A DNA stretch of 64,000 bases, taken from NCBI RefSeq assembly GCF_943373825.1, contig NZ_CALSBP010000002.1:2655501-2719500 (forward strand), read 5' to 3'. The notes under the pieces are model-generated. The model did no database searches. It had not been told where the DNA came from and saw only the letters and a list, made by a program, of their open reading frames with translations. Shown here in pieces: positions 47,149 to 56,489 of the stretch. Source of the DNA: Aquimarina spinulae (GTDB lineage: Bacteria > Bacteroidota > Bacteroidia > Flavobacteriales > Flavobacteriaceae). Both the position numbers and the translations under genes were made by a program. Within the stretch, counting starts at the first letter, position 1. Each line of letters starts with the position of its first letter.

Positions 47149-48420
47149 ATGAATATTTTAGTACTCGGATCAGGAGGTAGAGAACATACATTTGCTTATA
47201 AAATTGTACAAAGTTCGATTTGCGACGCCTTATTTGTTGCACCTGGTAATGCAGGAACGGCTGGTATAGCTACTAATGTAGCTATTGCAGTTACAGATTT
47301 TCCTGCGATCAAAGACTTAGTGTTACAGGAGAACATTGAAATGGTTGTAGTTGGCCCAGAAGATCCATTGGTAAGAGGAATAAGTGATTATTTTGCTGAA
47401 GATAGCCAATTGAAAAATGTTGTAGTGATTGGTCCATCAAAAGAAGGAGCACAATTAGAAGGAAGTAAAGAATATGCCAAAGAGTTTTTAATTAGGCACA
47501 ATATACCTACAGCAGCTTATCAAAGTTTTACTGCTGCTACTGTTGATGATGGGAAGCAATTTTTAGAAACTTTACAGGCACCCTACGTGTTAAAAGCAGA
47601 TGGTTTGGCAGCAGGAAAAGGTGTATTAATTCTTCAGGACATAGATGAGGCAAAAGCTGAACTTGAAAACATGTTAACCAACAAAAAATTTGGTGCAGCG
47701 AGTGAGAAAGTTGTGATCGAAGAATTTCTTGATGGGATAGAACTTAGTGTTTTTGTACTTACAGATGGTAAAAATTATTTAACCTTACCAACGGCCAAAG
47801 ACTACAAACGTATTGGAGAAGGAGATACAGGGTTAAATACAGGAGGTATGGGAGCTATCTCACCAGTTCCTTTTGTAGATGATACATTTATGGCTAAAAT
47901 CGAAGAGCGCATTATTAAACCAACTGTACAAGGATTAGAAAAAGAAAATATAGATTACAAAGGTTTTATTTTTATAGGACTTATTAAAGTAGGGGATGAT
48001 CCAAAAGTAATCGAATATAATGTGCGTATGGGCGACCCAGAAACCGAGGCAGTCTTACCTAGAGTAAAGACAGATTTAGTACAACTGTTTCAGCATGTCG
48101 GGGATCAATCGCTAGATAAGATCAATCTCGAATTAGATAAGCGAAGTGCTGCTGCTATAGTAACTGTTTCTGGAGGGTATCCAGAAGCTTATGAAAAAGG
48201 AAAAGAGATTACTGGTATAGATACGATTACAGACTCTATTGTTTTTCATGCAGGTACATCTCTAGAGGGTGATAAAGTAGTTACTAGTGGGGGGAGAGTA
48301 ATGGCTATAACATCATTGGATGAAGATTTTAGAAAGGCCATTAAAACATCGTATCAAAGCATAGAAAAACTTAATTTTGATAAGATCTATTATAGAAAAG
48401 ACCTAGGATTCGATTTATAA
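47149..48420 (+). CDS. purD: Phosphoribosylamine-glycine ligase
   Basis: PurD (GAR synthetase) is the second enzyme of purine synthesis. The 423-residue ATP-grasp protein has the N-terminal LGSGGREHTFAYKI (residues 5-18) and GPEDPLVRG near 66. The ATP-grasp motif KADGLAAGKGV lies near 145 and IEYNVRMGDPETE near 284. All are standard. It marks the end of the polysaccharide locus. The gene is followed by a strong bidirectional terminator. Confidence 0.96.
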   Translation: MNILVLGSGGREHTFAYKIVQSSICDALFVAPGNAGTAGIATNVAIAVTDFPAIKDLVLQENIEMVVVGPEDPLVRGISDYFAEDSQLKNVVVIGPSKEGAQLEGSKEYAKEFLIRHNIPTAAYQSFTAATVDDGKQFLETLQAPYVLKADGLAAGKGVLILQDIDEAKAELENMLTNKKFGAASEKVVIEEFLDGIELSVFVLTDGKNYLTLPTAKDYKRIGEGDTGLNTGGMGAISPVPFVDDTFMAKIEERIIKPTVQGLEKENIDYKGFIFIGLIKVGDDPKVIEYNVRMGDPETEAVLPRVKTDLVQLFQHVGDQSLDKINLELDKRSAAAIVTVSGGYPEAYEKGKEITGIDTITDSIVFHAGTSLEGDKVVTSGGRVMAITSLDEDFRKAIKTSYQSIEKLNFDKIYYRKDLGFDL

Positions 48421-48441
48421 CGCCTCCTATATACAGAATAA

Positions 48442-48487
48442 TCAAAAAAGGCATTTAATTTATATATAAATTAAATGCCTTTTTTGA
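48442..48487. terminator. Bidirectional intrinsic terminator
   Basis: This is a perfect inverted repeat with two 21-base arms around TATA. The arms begin with a run of A and end with a run of T, so either direction yields a stable hairpin with a U-tract. It lies between convergent purD (+) and the DUF6341 gene (-). Confidence 0.9.
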
Positions 48488-48537
48488 TATTTATAACACC
48501 CGTAACTTCAAGAATTACTTCTTGATCAAGCGAGGTT

Positions 48538-48768
48538 TTAGTTTAAAAAAGAATGAGCTGTAGGGTCTCTATTCTCCTCATTATTGTCATTAAATTTCTT
48601 TAATTCCTTCATCCAATATATAAAAGCAGCAAAACCAATAAACATAAATGCCCAATTAAGCATATTAGCACCAAACCAGTTCTCTAATTCTAATGCTCTA
48701 AACCAATCAAAAGGAATAAATAATATATCTACAAAAAGTGATTCTATCACTTCAAAAAAATCTTTCAT
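48538..48768 (-). CDS. Small membrane protein, DUF6341-like
   Basis: The 76-residue protein has one clear membrane helix (about residues 37-52, AFMFIGFAAFIYWM) and an acidic, Asn-rich tail. The N-terminus, MKDFFEVIESLF, and the SAHSFL-like end match small flavobacterial proteins now called DUF6341. Some databases call them uracil phosphoribosyltransferase by transfer from a neighbouring gene, and nothing in the sequence supports that name. Its function is unknown. It is the only minus-strand gene between 1 and 51866. Confidence 0.75.
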   Translation of the reverse strand: MKDFFEVIESLFVDILFIPFDWFRALELENWFGANMLNWAFMFIGFAAFIYWMKELKKFNDNNEENRDPTAHSFLN

Positions 48769-48894
48769 AACTTGTTCTATATTTTCTTTGTAAAAAGTCT
48801 AAAGCGGTAAACTAAAAACTTTTTATAAATTAGTTCAATAATACCTAAAGACAATATGATACTATTGTCTGGTGCAAAAATATAAAAAATAGTA

Positions 48895-49815
48895 GTGTTA
48901 TCAAGCTTTTTTAGTAAATCAAAACCCATTAATTATATTGCTGTGGCATTGTATATGGCTATACTATTTGGTATTGCCCATTATAGAAAGGGTTTTGAGG
49001 CCGAAAGCAGCCATATTTTACTAACAGCAGCTAGTATTTTTTTGTATATTTTACCAATGTTAGCTCTTAATTTTGTGGCGCAAAAAAATGACCTTACCAA
49101 TAAAGGTACATTTACAATACTTTTGTATGCTTTTCTTACTGCAATTTTACCTAGTTCACTAACCAGTTTTTCTATTTTATTATCAAATGTATTTGTATTA
49201 CTGGCACTGCAAAATATCTTGCATTTGCGAAATGAAAAACATATTAAAGCCAAAATTTTTAATGCATCAATCTTTATCGGCTTAGCCTCATTAGCTTATT
49301 TTTGGAGTATTGGATTTATTTTTTTGGTTTTTTTAGGGATACTTTTTTTCGACCCCCAAAACTATAGAAACTGGATTATTCCTTTTATTGGAATTAGTAT
49401 GATTTATGTATTTGCGAATTGTTTTACACTACTGTTTTATGATTCGTTTTTTGCAATTGAAACCTATATTGACCCTATATCGTTTTCATTTCAGAATTAC
49501 TTTATAAAAGAACATCTTTTCTCTGTAGGGATAATATCGATTTGTATTGTATTCTTTTTCTCAATATACCTTATTAAATTTGGTAGAAAAACAGCGAATA
49601 CAAAACCTATATTGCGAGTTGTTATTATCTATTTGATTATGGCGATTGTAGTAGCAGCCATTGCACCAAAAAAGGATACTTCTGAGCTATTTTTTATAGC
49701 AACACCTCTTTCCCTTATCGGTACTACATATCTCGAAATGAATTATCATCAATTTGCTAAAGAAATTAATATTTGGGTATTCATCTTGATTCCGTTTACA
49801 GTATTGTTGTTCTAA
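48895..49815 (+). CDS. Polytopic membrane protein, DUF6427-like
   Basis: The 306-residue protein has eight to nine hydrophobic segments. It resembles flavobacterial DUF6427 proteins, which begin with a short SFFSKSKPIN motif. The GTG start places that motif at the N-terminus, and no ATG is available. Family members lie near DUF6341 and purine genes in related genomes. Its function is unknown. No catalytic motif is seen. Confidence 0.75.
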   Translation: MLSSFFSKSKPINYIAVALYMAILFGIAHYRKGFEAESSHILLTAASIFLYILPMLALNFVAQKNDLTNKGTFTILLYAFLTAILPSSLTSFSILLSNVFVLLALQNILHLRNEKHIKAKIFNASIFIGLASLAYFWSIGFIFLVFLGILFFDPQNYRNWIIPFIGISMIYVFANCFTLLFYDSFFAIETYIDPISFSFQNYFIKEHLFSVGIISICIVFFFSIYLIKFGRKTANTKPILRVVIIYLIMAIVVAAIAPKKDTSELFFIATPLSLIGTTYLEMNYHQFAKEINIWVFILIPFTVLLF

Positions 49816-50149
49816 ATACTATATGATAAGAGCTGATAGCGCATTACAATCCTTGTTAAAAAGAAACATATTATACCTAAACTCAACCATGTAATTTTTG
49901 TTGAGGTAGATTGAATTATCATATGCTAAATACTATTACAAAATATAATACCTTTGTACCTGCCGAAAAAATAAGGTTGCGTACATATGATTGTTCTGTA
50001 TATTGTGAATTAATACAGTTAAAACTGATTTTTGAAGAATTGGCTATAACAACAAATTGCGAGTAATTCGATGCTCATAAAACACAATATAGAAAACATA
50101 TGAAGATACTTTATAGAATATTTACAATTTTAGAAAAATAATAGCACAG
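49816..50149 (+). promoter_or_regulatory. Intergenic region with a consensus promoter
   Basis: This 334-base gap has no gene. An exact TAnnTTTG box (TACCTTTG, 49949-49956) lies about 195 bases before the DUF4254 gene and is followed by GTAC. The resulting leader of roughly 185 nt is long, but I could not define a clear conserved structure in it. No -33 element is evident. Confidence 0.5.
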
Positions 50150-50758
50150 ATGTTTACCGATAAAGCAAATTCCATTTTTAAAGAAGTTATAGAAAAATAC
50201 CATGTGATCGATAGTGTTGATCAAGAGTTTTCAAATCCATATGATAGTAAATCACAGGCAATAGAGCATTTGCTATATCGAAAATGTTGGATTGATACCG
50301 TACAATGGCACTATGAAGATATCATACGAGATCCCGAAATTGATCCAATTGCTGCCTTAAAGCTAAAACGACAGATTGATTCCTCTAATCAGGATCGAAC
50401 AGATATGGTAGAATATATTGATAGTTATTTTTTAGAATTGTTCAAAGAGATAACACCAAAGACAAATGCTACCATTAATACAGAAAGTCCTGCATGGGGA
50501 GTAGATAGACTGTCTATTTTGGCATTAAAAGTATATCATATGCATGTAGAAACGATTCGAGAAGGGGCCACAGATACTCATAAAGCAGCATGCCAAAACA
50601 AATTGAATGTCTTACTAGAGCAACAAGTAGACTTGTCTACCGCTATTGATACATTGTTGAATGATATCGAAAATGGGGATAAATACATGAAAGTATATAA
50701 GCAAATGAAAATGTACAATGATGATGAATTAAACCCGGTATTACGTGGGGGGAAGTAA
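50150..50758 (+). CDS. DUF4254 domain protein
   Basis: The 202-residue helical, soluble protein carries the family signature NTESPAWGVDRLSILALKVYHM around residues 106-127; the elements ESPAW and DRLSILALK are diagnostic. DUF4254 genes lie beside GT9 heptosyltransferase-like genes in many Bacteroidetes. The same holds here with a 14-base overlap, which suggests a role in LPS core or lipid-linked sugar assembly. The biochemical function is not known. Confidence 0.85.
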   Translation: MFTDKANSIFKEVIEKYHVIDSVDQEFSNPYDSKSQAIEHLLYRKCWIDTVQWHYEDIIRDPEIDPIAALKLKRQIDSSNQDRTDMVEYIDSYFLELFKEITPKTNATINTESPAWGVDRLSILALKVYHMHVETIREGATDTHKAACQNKLNVLLEQQVDLSTAIDTLLNDIENGDKYMKVYKQMKMYNDDELNPVLRGGK

Positions 50759-51803
50759 TCTAAAGAAATCTAAAGAGTCTGAAACGAACGTTCTGGTGAT
50801 TCGTCTCTCTGCTATGGGTGATATAGCAATGACGGTTCCTGTTTTAAGAGTTTTTAGAGCTACCTATCCCGATGTAAAACTAACAGTACTTACCCGAAAA
50901 TTCTTTGAACCCATATTTTCTGATATTGAAAATTTAGAGGTATATCATGCAGATGTAAATAATAAACATAAAGGCTTTATGGGTCTTACGCGATTATCCA
51001 ATGAATTGCGTAAACAAAATATAGATGCTGTTGCCGATATGCATAATGTATTACGCTCTAATGTGCTTAAAACCCTATTCTCATTACGAGGGATAAAAAC
51101 GGTTCAGGTAGATAAAGGTCGTACAGAGAAAAAAGCATTGACTCGATCAAAAAATAAGGTATTTAAACAATTAAAAACAACACACCAGCGATATGCTGAT
51201 GTTTTTTCTGCATTAGGATATCCTATTGATCTTACAACTCATAAGTTCCCAAAAAAACAACCGTTAACACCTGAAATTCTTTCCATAACTCAAAATTCGA
51301 CCAAAAAATGGTTAGGGATTGCACCATTTGCACAATATGAAAGTAAAACCTACCCACTAGCATTAATGATTGAGGTAATCGAGACCTTGAACAAAGAAGA
51401 TGGGTATGAAATTTTCCTCTTCGGAGGAGGCAAACGAGAACTGGATATCCTAAATAATATAGAAAGTAAGTATAAGAATATAACAAATATCGTAGGGAAA
51501 CTATCTTTTGAAGATGAGCTAAAACTTATAGGTAATTTAGATGCTATGGTATCAATGGATAGTGGTAATGCACATTTAGCAGCAATGTACGGAGTGCCAA
51601 CAATTACACTATGGGGAGTAACGCATCCGTTTACCGGTTTTATGCCTTTTGAGCAACCTATGGAACGTGCTGTTTTACCAAATTTGGCAAAATATGACCA
51701 GATTCCAACTTCAATTTATGGTAATAAAGTACCTCCCGGTTATGAAAAAGTGATGCATACCATAAAACCAGAAACTGTCGTAGAAAGGATTAATAAATTA
51801 TAA
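50745..51803 (+). CDS. GT9 heptosyltransferase-like glycosyltransferase
   Basis: The 352-residue GT-B protein matches the ADP-heptose:LPS heptosyltransferase family. It has VLVIRLSAMGDIAMTVPVLR near residues 16-35, the dinucleotide-sugar GxGDxxx-like region, and the C-terminal motif VSMDSGNAHLAAMYGVPTITLWG near 269-291. It probably adds heptose or another sugar to the lipid A-core. The start is GTG (50745), within the end of the DUF4254 gene. No ATG exists before the conserved N-terminal strand. Confidence 0.88.
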   Translation: MGGSNLKKSKESETNVLVIRLSAMGDIAMTVPVLRVFRATYPDVKLTVLTRKFFEPIFSDIENLEVYHADVNNKHKGFMGLTRLSNELRKQNIDAVADMHNVLRSNVLKTLFSLRGIKTVQVDKGRTEKKALTRSKNKVFKQLKTTHQRYADVFSALGYPIDLTTHKFPKKQPLTPEILSITQNSTKKWLGIAPFAQYESKTYPLALMIEVIETLNKEDGYEIFLFGGGKRELDILNNIESKYKNITNIVGKLSFEDELKLIGNLDAMVSMDSGNAHLAAMYGVPTITLWGVTHPFTGFMPFEQPMERAVLPNLAKYDQIPTSIYGNKVPPGYEKVMHTIKPETVVERINKL

Positions 51804-51810
51804 ACTTATC

Positions 51811-51837
51811 ATACATTTCAGCAAAGCTGAAATGTAT
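51811..51837. terminator. Terminator between convergent genes
   Basis: Two 12-base perfect arms (ATACATTTCAGC and its complement) close an AAA loop and are followed by TTTTT on the + strand. It lies between the GT9 gene and the convergent ferredoxin reductase. Confidence 0.85.
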
Positions 51838-51866
51838 TTTTAACAGATAAAGCTAATCCTCAAAAA

Positions 51867-52919
51867 TCAAACATCATCAAAATCAACAGTAATCGAAGCA
51901 GAGGTTGGGTGTGCCTGGCAAGCCAGAACGAGCCCTTCTTCTATTTCTCCATCGGTAAGAATGCTATTCTTTTCCATTACTGCATTACCTTCAGTGATTT
52001 TGCAAATACAAGAACTACACACTCCTCCCTGGCAGGAATAAGGAGCATCGATATCCTGGTCTAATGCTGCATCAAGAATTGTTTTTTTCTGATCCATAAC
52101 AAAATTAAACTCTTCATCATCTACCAATACTTTAATATTAGATTTTCCTTCAAGATTAGTATCTATTTCTGTTGCAGAAGCACTACTGGTAAAGAGTTCA
52201 AAATGGATGTTGTCTTTAGTAATGCCGTTGTCTTGTAAAATTGAAGTTACCGTATTGATCATTTCTTCGGGACCACATAGATAAAATGAAGTAAAAGAAA
52301 TATCTTTAAATTTATTTTTTACTACATAATTTACAGTCGACTTTTCTATTCTTCCGAAGTGTGCGTTATCTTCCTGACTTCTACTATAAATAAATTCTAT
52401 AAATAGACGATCAGAATATTTTGCTTGTAATTCTAATAATTCTTTATGAAAAATAGTCTCTTCTGGAGTCTTATTTCCGTATACCAAAACAAAACGACTA
52501 TTGGGCTCTTCTTCAAGAACTGCTTTGATCATACTCATTACGGGAGTAATACCACTACCTGCTGCAAAAGCAGCATAAGAATTATTTGCCTGGGTATTAG
52601 GAGTAATTGAGAAATTGCCTTCGGGAGTATGAACTTCGAGCACATCGCCCTCTTTTAATTTGTTATTCGCAATAACCGAAAATGTACCTCCGGGTATTTC
52701 TTTAACAGTCACTTTAAGAATATTACTTTTTGGAGAACTACAAATAGAATATGCTCTACGCACTTCTTTTCCTTCTACTTCGGTTTTGATAGTAATATAT
52801 TGACCTGGAATAAAAGAATAGGCACTCTGTAATGTTGTTGGTACTTCGAATGTTATAGAAACTGCCAAGGGAGTTTCTCGAGTAATATGTTGTATGGGTA
52901 ATTTATGAAAATCTGACAT
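51867..52919 (-). CDS. PaaE-like NAD(P)H oxidoreductase with 2Fe-2S ferredoxin domain
   Basis: The 350-residue protein has three parts. An FAD-binding domain carries RAYSICSSP near residue 55. An NAD(P)-binding domain carries GSGITPVMSMIKAVLE near 121. A C-terminal plant-type [2Fe-2S] domain has the cysteine set CQGGVCSSCICK near 300 and a final Cys in LACQ. This order is that of PaaE, the reductase of phenylacetyl-CoA epoxidase, and of related multipurpose reductases. No paa genes are nearby, so the electron acceptor is unknown. It has its own promoter (box at 53030-53037). Confidence 0.85.
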   Translation of the reverse strand: MSDFHKLPIQHITRETPLAVSITFEVPTTLQSAYSFIPGQYITIKTEVEGKEVRRAYSICSSPKSNILKVTVKEIPGGTFSVIANNKLKEGDVLEVHTPEGNFSITPNTQANNSYAAFAAGSGITPVMSMIKAVLEEEPNSRFVLVYGNKTPEETIFHKELLELQAKYSDRLFIEFIYSRSQEDNAHFGRIEKSTVNYVVKNKFKDISFTSFYLCGPEEMINTVTSILQDNGITKDNIHFELFTSSASATEIDTNLEGKSNIKVLVDDEEFNFVMDQKKTILDAALDQDIDAPYSCQGGVCSSCICKITEGNAVMEKNSILTDGEIEEGLVLACQAHPTSASITVDFDDV

Positions 52920-53029
52920 TGTATTGTACTAAAAAACCTAATTTGAAAACTTCAGTATTAAGGAGAATTCAAAGTAGATAGTTGTATGAGCCCGATACTA
53001 TATCGGAATCTCATTTTTTAAATTTGTGA

Positions 53030-53037
53030 CAAAAATA
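53030..53037 (-). promoter_or_regulatory. Flavobacterial -7 box for the ferredoxin reductase
   Basis: On the minus strand TATTTTTG fits TAnnTTTG exactly, 110 bases upstream of the reductase start. A 6-bp hairpin (CCGATA...TATCGG around 52992-53006) falls in the resulting leader. Confidence 0.5.
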
Positions 53038-53148
53038 GTAAATGCAACCAGAGAAGATAGCCTTTACGAAAAAATTTAAGCAGTTCTTAATTATTTTTTG
53101 TAACAAAATCTCGTTTTTGATTACTAAATAGTTAAATACATCTTAACT

Positions 53149-54621
53149 ATGTTTACTCGCTTCATCAATTTACAATGGAAATCTTTTTGGCGATCAGCTT
53201 CTTTAACCTCTGGATTATTTATGAAGTTCTTTATGGGATTTTGGGCACTTTGGGTTATTGTAATGATGGCTTCGGGAGGAATTTATGCCTTTTTTTTAAT
53301 TAAAGAAGAGTTAAATCTCGACCCTCTAGAAACCATAAACAGGTTTTTGATATATTGGCTAGTCTTTGATTTGCTGTTTCGATATGCATTGCAAAAAATG
53401 CCGGTTATTAATATTAAACCATTACTAATTCTCCCTTTCAAAAAAAGAAAAATAGTTTCTTTTGCTTTTGGGAAAACAGTATTTTCATTTTTTAATATTA
53501 TTCATGCTTTCTTTTTTATTCCATTTTCTATTGTATTAATTGGAAATGAATATCCAGTATCTGACGTGTTATTATGGAATATTGGATTGACTGCATTAAT
53601 TTACAGTAACAATTTCCTAAATATCATTTTAAACAAAAAAGACAATCTTATATTTATCATAGGAGGTGTTTTGGCAATTCTAGGAGGATTACATTATTTT
53701 GAATATTTTGATATTACGACATATACAGCTCCATTTTTTAAAGGATTATATGAGATTCCTTTTTTGGTATTGATTCCTATAGCGATCTTGTTGTTTTTAA
53801 TAACGATATCGTTTCGATCCTTTGTAACCGACCTGTATCTGGATGCTGGATTAGCTACTAAAACCAAAAATGTAAAAACAGAAAACCTCGAGTGGTTAGA
53901 TCGATTTGGTAAGACCGCAACCTTTCTTAAGAATGATATAAAACTCATAAAAAGAAATAAGCGAGCCAGGTCCACAGTTTTGGTGAGTATTCTATTCTTA
54001 TTTTACGGATTGTTGTTTTTCACAGGAGCTGTAAAGACATATGACGGACCCGTTTGGAGAATTTTTGCTGCCATTTTTGTTACTGGTGGATTTCTATTAA
54101 GCTTTGGACAGTTCGTACCGAGTTGGGATAGTTCGTATTACCCATTAATGATGAGTCAAAATATTCGCTATAAAGAGTATTTATCTTCTAAATGGTGGTT
54201 GATGGTAATTGCAACATTAATCTCTACAGTATTAGCATCTGGATATTTGTATTATGGATGGGAAGTATATCTCGCTATAATAGTTGGAGCAATCTATAAT
54301 ATAGGAGTGAATTCTCATGTAGTATTATGGGCAGGAGCTTATGTAAAAACACCTATTGATTTAACCAGTAATAAAAATGCATTCGGAGATAAGCAAGCCT
54401 TTAATGCTAAGACCTTACTATTATCATTGCCTAAAATGGTTTTACCTATGATATTATATGCAATAGGTCATTATGCATATAGTCCTTATGCGGGATATGC
54501 TCTTGTAACTGTTGCAGGCATTGCGGGGTTTGCATTTAAAGATGCAGTTTTTAATAAAATAGAAAGTATTTATAGAACAGAGAAGTATAAAACGATCTGG
54601 GCATACAAACAAAAAAAATAA
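53149..54621 (+). CDS. DUF5687 ABC-exporter permease
   Basis: The 490-residue membrane protein has about 10 to 12 hydrophobic segments. The N-terminal FINLQWKSFWRS is typical of the Bacteroidetes DUF5687 family, whose members pair with an ABC ATPase encoded next to them. That ATPase gene starts 5 bases downstream here. The exported substrate is unknown. The arrangement suggests a two-protein exporter of the ABC-2 type. Confidence 0.85.
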   Translation: MFTRFINLQWKSFWRSASLTSGLFMKFFMGFWALWVIVMMASGGIYAFFLIKEELNLDPLETINRFLIYWLVFDLLFRYALQKMPVINIKPLLILPFKKRKIVSFAFGKTVFSFFNIIHAFFFIPFSIVLIGNEYPVSDVLLWNIGLTALIYSNNFLNIILNKKDNLIFIIGGVLAILGGLHYFEYFDITTYTAPFFKGLYEIPFLVLIPIAILLFLITISFRSFVTDLYLDAGLATKTKNVKTENLEWLDRFGKTATFLKNDIKLIKRNKRARSTVLVSILFLFYGLLFFTGAVKTYDGPVWRIFAAIFVTGGFLLSFGQFVPSWDSSYYPLMMSQNIRYKEYLSSKWWLMVIATLISTVLASGYLYYGWEVYLAIIVGAIYNIGVNSHVVLWAGAYVKTPIDLTSNKNAFGDKQAFNAKTLLLSLPKMVLPMILYAIGHYAYSPYAGYALVTVAGIAGFAFKDAVFNKIESIYRTEKYKTIWAYKQKK

Positions 54622-54626
54622 GAAAT

Positions 54627-55322
54627 ATGATATCAGTACATAACCTAACTAAAACATATACCGGAAATACCGTACTTAATATTGAATCTCTAGAAATACA
54701 GAAAGGAAAGAGTTTTGGCCTGGTGGGTAATAACGGAGCAGGAAAAACAACTTTATTTAGTGCGATATTAGATCTTATTCAACCTACAACGGGATATATC
54801 GAAAATAAAGGAATTAAAGTTAGTGAAAGTGAAGAATGGAAATCGGTTACTTCAGCATTTATTGATGAGACGTTCTTGATAGGATACCTTACTGCAGAAG
54901 AGTATTTTTATTTTATAGGAGAACTTCGTGGGCAAAATAAAGCCGATGTAGATGCATTATTATCTGGTTTTGAAGACTTTTTTCATGGTGAGATTTTGGG
55001 GCAAAAAAAATATTTAAGAGATCTCTCTAAAGGAAACCAGAAAAAGGCGGGTATTGTTGCGGCACTTATTGGTAATCCAGAAGTAATTGTTCTAGATGAG
55101 CCTTTTGCGAATTTGGATCCAACGACACAAATTCGCTTAAAAAAAATAATTAAAGAACTATCTACAGATCCAAATATCACCGTTTTGGTATCTAGTCATG
55201 ACCTAATGCATGTTACCGAAGTATGCGAGCGAATTGTAGTGCTGGATAAAGGAGAAGTAGTAAAGGATCTTTCAACATCTGAAGAGACTCTAAAAGAACT
55301 CGAAGCACATTTTGGTTCGTAA
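54627..55322 (+). CDS. ABC transporter ATP-binding protein
   Basis: The 231-residue ATPase has a Walker A GNNGAGKTT near residues 34-42. Its signature is LSKGNQKK near 128, a KGN variant of LSGGQ that is common in ABC-2 exporters of this group. Walker B is VIVLDEPFANLDP near 149, and the switch His is in SSHD near 187. It pairs with the DUF5687 permease just upstream. All catalytic residues are present. Confidence 0.92.
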   Translation: MISVHNLTKTYTGNTVLNIESLEIQKGKSFGLVGNNGAGKTTLFSAILDLIQPTTGYIENKGIKVSESEEWKSVTSAFIDETFLIGYLTAEEYFYFIGELRGQNKADVDALLSGFEDFFHGEILGQKKYLRDLSKGNQKKAGIVAALIGNPEVIVLDEPFANLDPTTQIRLKKIIKELSTDPNITVLVSSHDLMHVTEVCERIVVLDKGEVVKDLSTSEETLKELEAHFGS

Positions 55323-55323
55323 G

Positions 55324-55364
55324 CTACTCAAGATACGGTTTTGTCAAAACCGTATCTTGAGTAG
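55324..55364. terminator. Long perfect hairpin between convergent genes
   Basis: Two 20-base perfect arms surround a single T. No U-tract follows in either direction, so it is a strong structure but an atypical intrinsic terminator. It separates the ABC gene from the minus-strand lipoprotein by a few bases on each side. Confidence 0.7.
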
Positions 55365-55376
55365 GATATTATGGTT

Positions 55377-56042
55377 TTACTGACAATAATAAAAAGGGAG
55401 ATTGTTACAGAGGTTTTGATATGGGTTTTGATATCCTTTTATTCTCGAATCACTACCGTCGATCCATCCTTCAGAGCATTTACCTGATGGCCAGTTGCCG
55501 TGATTCACTTTGATCATGTAATGATTGCTTGTATAATAAACAACTTTTTTTACAAACCCTACATGACCAGGTTCATCAAATGTATCGCCGTCATTATTTA
55601 TATCCATGATTACTGCAGAATATTTAACAGGTCGATTTGAATTGATGAGTGCCATTTTACCATTTAAACAACTGGTATCAGAGTATCGTTTTCCTACATT
55701 GTCACAGATTATCCATTCGGGCATAAGAGTAACTCCATTTTCGTTACCTTTAATCATTACATGAGCAACACAATTATCACAGTTTTGTTTTGATGTTATA
55801 GTGTTACCAGGAGAATAATATTCTAGAATAGCAAGAATTTGTTCTGAAGTCAGGTTTTTAAATCGATCATCTTTTGATAAATCGGTATATGGTTTGCTCA
55901 AGTCAATTTTGTAATACTCAAAATTTAATTCGGTTCCGATCTCCTCGGAGGAAGTAATCGTGTCTTCTTTACTACAACTTGTAAATAAAAATATAGCAAT
56001 AAAGAATATGCTTAAATAAATTTTCATTTCTTGTGGTTTCAT
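55377..56042 (-). CDS. Cysteine-rich lipoprotein, possible CHAP/NlpC-like amidase
   Basis: The 221-residue protein has a lipoprotein signal (FTSC, Cys23, or Cys18 if the second ATG is used). The mature part holds NCDNCVAHVMI near residues 87-97 and EPGHVGFVKKV near 158, with an aromatic/Asn-rich HGNWPSG near 177. A Cys followed by a His-Val strand is the layout of CHAP or NlpC/P60 cysteine peptidases, but the match is loose. Seven further cysteines suggest disulfides. It is preceded by the small exported protein at 56076 with a 33-base gap. No family is recognised firmly. Confidence 0.6.
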   Translation of the reverse strand: MKPQEMKIYLSIFFIAIFLFTSCSKEDTITSSEEIGTELNFEYYKIDLSKPYTDLSKDDRFKNLTSEQILAILEYYSPGNTITSKQNCDNCVAHVMIKGNENGVTLMPEWIICDNVGKRYSDTSCLNGKMALINSNRPVKYSAVIMDINNDGDTFDEPGHVGFVKKVVYYTSNHYMIKVNHGNWPSGKCSEGWIDGSDSRIKGYQNPYQNLCNNLPFYYCQ

Positions 56043-56075
56043 AATTATATTATTTTGAAAGTTTAAAAAAGAAGT

Positions 56076-56396
56076 TTAAGGACAATTTGAAGATGAAGAA
56101 AACCCTATAAAGACATCTCTATACTCATCGGTTGCTATTTCCATCCCTCCACAAAAATGGTATTTTCTATCTTTTCTATATTTTGTGCAAACACCAAGCA
56201 AACAAGAAGAACAAAATTCATACTGTGGCCTCCATCCAGAGGTACAATCCATATTTTCTAAAGTAGGTTTTTTTAAGTTGTTGGCATTTAGATTCTCTAA
56301 TGGAGTCATTAGGAAAATAGAGATTAAAATTGCACATGTTAAGGCAAGCGAAGTTTTTAAAAGCTGCCCTTTTGATGTTAAGAAATACTTTTTCAT
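56076..56396 (-). CDS. Small exported cysteine-rich protein
   Basis: The 106-residue protein has an N-terminal hydrophobic segment (about residues 14-31) and a mature region with six cysteines, in the order DC, FC, SSC, VC, FC and NC. That even number would allow three disulfides. It is followed by the cysteine-rich lipoprotein in the same direction, so the two probably form an operon. I recognise no family; its function is unknown. Confidence 0.6.
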   Translation of the reverse strand: MKKYFLTSKGQLLKTSLALTCAILISIFLMTPLENLNANNLKKPTLENMDCTSGWRPQYEFCSSCLLGVCTKYRKDRKYHFCGGMEIATDEYRDVFIGFSSSSNCP

Positions 56397-56489
56397 GATT
56401 TGTTGTATTTAAGTGATTAATAAATTATTACTCAGCATAAAATTACTTGTCAATCATGATTTATGACATATAAAAAATCTTGTAAAACG

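Noticed and set aside
48538..48768. Uracil phosphoribosyltransferase as the name of the 76-residue protein
   Set aside because: Too short, with a membrane helix and no PRPP-binding motif. The name appears to be a database transfer from a neighbouring gene.
56185..56412. A 75-codon + strand frame over the exported cysteine-rich gene
   Set aside because: Antisense to a protein with a convincing signal peptide and even cysteine pattern; no features of its own.
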